Below are positions 62,471 to 64,000 of a DNA stretch of 64,000 bases, in pieces (the stretch's first letter is position 1; each line of letters opens with the position of its first letter). The stretch comes from Gammaproteobacteria bacterium. Its GTDB lineage: Bacteria > Pseudomonadota > Gammaproteobacteria > JAABTG01. Under the pieces are notes generated by a model that saw only the letters and a list, made by a program, of their open reading frames with translations, made no database searches and was not told the DNA's origin. A program made the translations under genes and the position numbers. The DNA lies in the NCBI GenBank assembly GCA_017999615.1, contig JAGNLM010000002.1, forward strand, positions 45,189 to 109,188. Direction: 5' to 3'.

Positions 62471-63880
62471 CTACCGGCCGAGCTCCCGCACGTCGACGAA
62501 GCGCCCCACGACCGCCGCGGCGGCGGCCATGGCCGGGCTCACGAGATGGGTGCGCCCGCCCGCGCCCTGCCGGCCCTCGAAATTGCGGTTCGAGGTGGAG
62601 GCGCAGCGCTCGCCCGGCTCCAGCCGGTCGGCGTTCATCGCCAGGCACATGGAGCAGCCGGGCTCGCGCCACTCGAAGCCGGCCTCGGTGAACACCCGGT
62701 CGAGGCCCTCCGCCTCGGCCTGACGCTTCACCAGCCCCGACCCCGGCACGACCAGGGCCAGCTTGATGCCCGGGGAGACCCGGCGGCCCCGCACGACCTC
62801 CGCCGCGGCGCGCAGGTCCTCGATCCGACCGTTGGTGCAGGACCCGATGAAGACCTTGTCGAGGGCGATCTGCCGGATGGGGGTCCCGGCCGCGAGTCCC
62901 ATGTAATCGAGCGCCTGCTGCAGGCCGGCCCGGCGGACCGGGTCCGACTCCTGCGCCGGGTCGGGCACGCGGCCGTCCACGGGCACCACCATCTCCGGCG
63001 AGGTGCCCCAGGTCACCTGGGGCCGGATCGCGGCGGCGGCGAGGCGGACCTCACGGTCGAACACCGCGTCGGGGTCGCTGTGGAGCTCTCGCCAGGCGGC
63101 GGCGGCCCGTTCCCAGAGCACACCCGACGGGGCGTAGGGGCGGCCCTGTACGTAGCGGATGGTGGTCTCGTCCACCGCCACCATCCCCGCCCGCGCACCC
63201 GCCTCGATCGCCATGTTGCAGAGCGTCATGCGGCCCTCGACCGAGAGCGAGCGCACCGCCTCGCCGGCGAACTCCACGGCGTAGCCGGTGCCCCCGGCGG
63301 TGCCGATCTCACCGATCACCGCGAGCGCCACGTCCTTCGCGGTGACGCCGGGGGGCAGCTGCCCCTCCACCAGGACCCGCATGTTCTTCGACTTCTTCTG
63401 CAGCAGGCACTGGGTGGCGAGCACGTGCTCCACCTCGGAGGTGCCGATCCCGAAGGCGAGGGCCCCGAGCGCCCCGTGGGTCGAGGTGTGGGAGTCCCCG
63501 CAGACCACGGTCATCCCCGGGTAGGTGAGCCCCTGCTCCGGGCCGATGATGTGGACGATCCCCTGGCGGGGGTCGTCCATCCGGAACTCGTACACCCCGA
63601 ACTCGGCGCAGTTCTGGTCCAGGGTCTCCACCTGGAGCCGGGAGACGGGGTCAGCGATGCCCGCCGCACGGTCGGTCGTGGGGACGTTGTGGTCGGGCAC
63701 CGCCACGTTGGCGCCGGCGCGCCAGGGCCTCCGCCCACCGAGCCGCAGGCCCTCGAAGGCCTGGGGCGAAGTCACCTCGTGGACCAGATGGCGGTCAATG
63801 TACAGCAGGGCCGTGCCGCCCTCGTCGACCCGCACCACATGGGCGTCCCACAGCTTGTCGTAGAGCGTCTTCCCGGCCAT
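62471..63880 (-). CDS. leuC: 3-isopropylmalate dehydratase large subunit
   Basis: 469 residues. With LeuD it isomerises isopropylmalate in leucine synthesis. Cluster ligands: GSCTNGR near residue 346 and PGCSMC near 407, which bind [4Fe-4S]. [21 protein letters not shown] (in part) is the N-terminal signature. GAGG 7 nt before ATG 63880. Its leuD partner is not in the window and may be downstream on the minus strand elsewhere; within the window the downstream neighbour is the convergent nitrilase gene. Confidence 0.97.
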   Translation of the reverse strand: MAGKTLYDKLWDAHVVRVDEGGTALLYIDRHLVHEVTSPQAFEGLRLGGRRPWRAGANVAVPDHNVPTTDRAAGIADPVSRLQVETLDQNCAEFGVYEFRMDDPRQGIVHIIGPEQGLTYPGMTVVCGDSHTSTHGALGALAFGIGTSEVEHVLATQCLLQKKSKNMRVLVEGQLPPGVTAKDVALAVIGEIGTAGGTGYAVEFAGEAVRSLSVEGRMTLCNMAIEAGARAGMVAVDETTIRYVQGRPYAPSGVLWERAAAAWRELHSDPDAVFDREVRLAAAAIRPQVTWGTSPEMVVPVDGRVPDPAQESDPVRRAGLQQALDYMGLAAGTPIRQIALDKVFIGSCTNGRIEDLRAAAEVVRGRRVSPGIKLALVVPGSGLVKRQAEAEGLDRVFTEAGFEWREPGCSMCLAMNADRLEPGERCASTSNRNFEGRQGAGGRTHLVSPAMAAAAAVVGRFVDVRELGR

Positions 63881-63909
63881 CGGCAGCCTCGTCGGAGTCG
63901 GAAGTGGCC

Positions 63910-63915
63910 AGTATA
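63910..63915 (-). promoter_or_regulatory. Candidate leuC -10
   Basis: TATACT on the minus strand, 29 bp before the leuC ATG. The -35 17 bp upstream is weak and falls in the GGAAAA/TTTTCC inverted-repeat stretch (63925-63951). Confidence 0.45.
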
Positions 63916-63924
63916 GCGGGGGGA

Positions 63925-63951
63925 GGAAAATGGGGACATTCTGGTTTTTCC
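63925..63951. repeat. Imperfect AT-rich palindrome upstream of leuC
   Basis: GGAAAA (63925-63930) and TTTTCC (63946-63951) are inverted repeats around the motif TGGGGACATTCTGG. The TGGGGACATT core resembles short repeats seen beside REP-associated transposases in other proteobacteria (from memory, low confidence). It may be a mobile remnant or a regulator site for leuC. Confidence 0.35.
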
Positions 63952-64000
63952 ATCACCCCCGTGCCCTCGCCTGGCCCGGGTACCCGGGTCATGGGGGAGC

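Overview
The window is a gene-dense (about 50 genes), very GC-rich chromosomal segment. Almost all of it is housekeeping. Gene content and order point to a high-GC gammaproteobacterium; an Ectothiorhodospiraceae/Chromatiales-type lineage is a guess from overall look, not proven. The evidence is a set of gene clusters typical of that class: (pyrG-)kdsA-eno-ftsB-ispD-ispF-truD, lptD-surA-rsmA, gmk-rpoZ-spoT-ridA-recG, ubiC-ubiA and prfB-lysS with the classical RF2 frameshift. No rRNA, tRNA, CRISPR array, prophage or insertion sequence was recognised.

Layout. 1-5 kb: the 3' end of an unknown gene, a glutamine synthetase without a visible adenylylation motif, and an hsp20-lon operon. 5-8 kb: a protein kinase-HDOD fusion that converges on an Ala/Ser/Pro-rich membrane protein. 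8-14.3 kb: purL, directly followed by an MgtA-type P-type ATPase of visibly lower GC. 14.4-15.6 kb: a YqhA-like membrane protein and a divergent Smr protein. 15.6-22.2 kb (minus strand): the pyrG-kdsA-eno-ftsB-ispD-ispF-truD cluster, with a 107-bp inverted-repeat element between kdsA and eno. 22.4-23.6 kb: a lone AttH/CrtC-like lipocalin protein. 23.7-29.3 kb (plus): hemH-lptD-surA-rsmA, without pdxA. 29.4-31.3 kb (minus): a double cyclic-nucleotide-binding/rhodanese protein translationally coupled to aroE. 31.5-34.6 kb: a DUF4126 membrane protein and the rph-rdgB-hemW operon. 34.8-43 kb (plus): yicC-gmk-rpoZ-spoT-ridA-recG-ubiC-ubiA. 43-48.8 kb: an M16C metallopeptidase, a second Ser/Thr kinase and two exported or membrane proteins of unknown role. 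49-54.2 kb (plus): an M20 peptidase overlapping an EamA transporter, a PAS sensor with no output domain, and argG. 54.2-61.2 kb (minus): a glutaminyl-cyclotransferase-like protein, a small membrane protein, and hom-recJ-prfB-lysS. 61.5-63.9 kb: a nitrilase-family amidase and leuC.

How the genes fit together. Envelope biogenesis is strongly represented: KdsA (Kdo), LptD and SurA (LPS/outer-membrane assembly) and FtsB (division). So are isoprenoid, ubiquinone and heme synthesis (IspD/IspF, UbiC/UbiA, HemH/HemW), nucleotide supply (PurL, PyrG, Gmk, RdgB) and amino-acid synthesis (GlnA-like, Hom, ArgG, LeuC, AroE). The signalling layer is the unusual part: two Hanks-type kinases, one fused to HDOD, a dual cNMP-rhodanese protein, a PAS membrane sensor and SpoT. 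Within operons, 4-nt stop/start overlaps with GTG or TTG starts recur, which suggests widespread translational coupling. Several same-strand or convergent genes are so tight that C-termini overlap, and one gene (the cyclotransferase) has no stop before it enters its neighbour.
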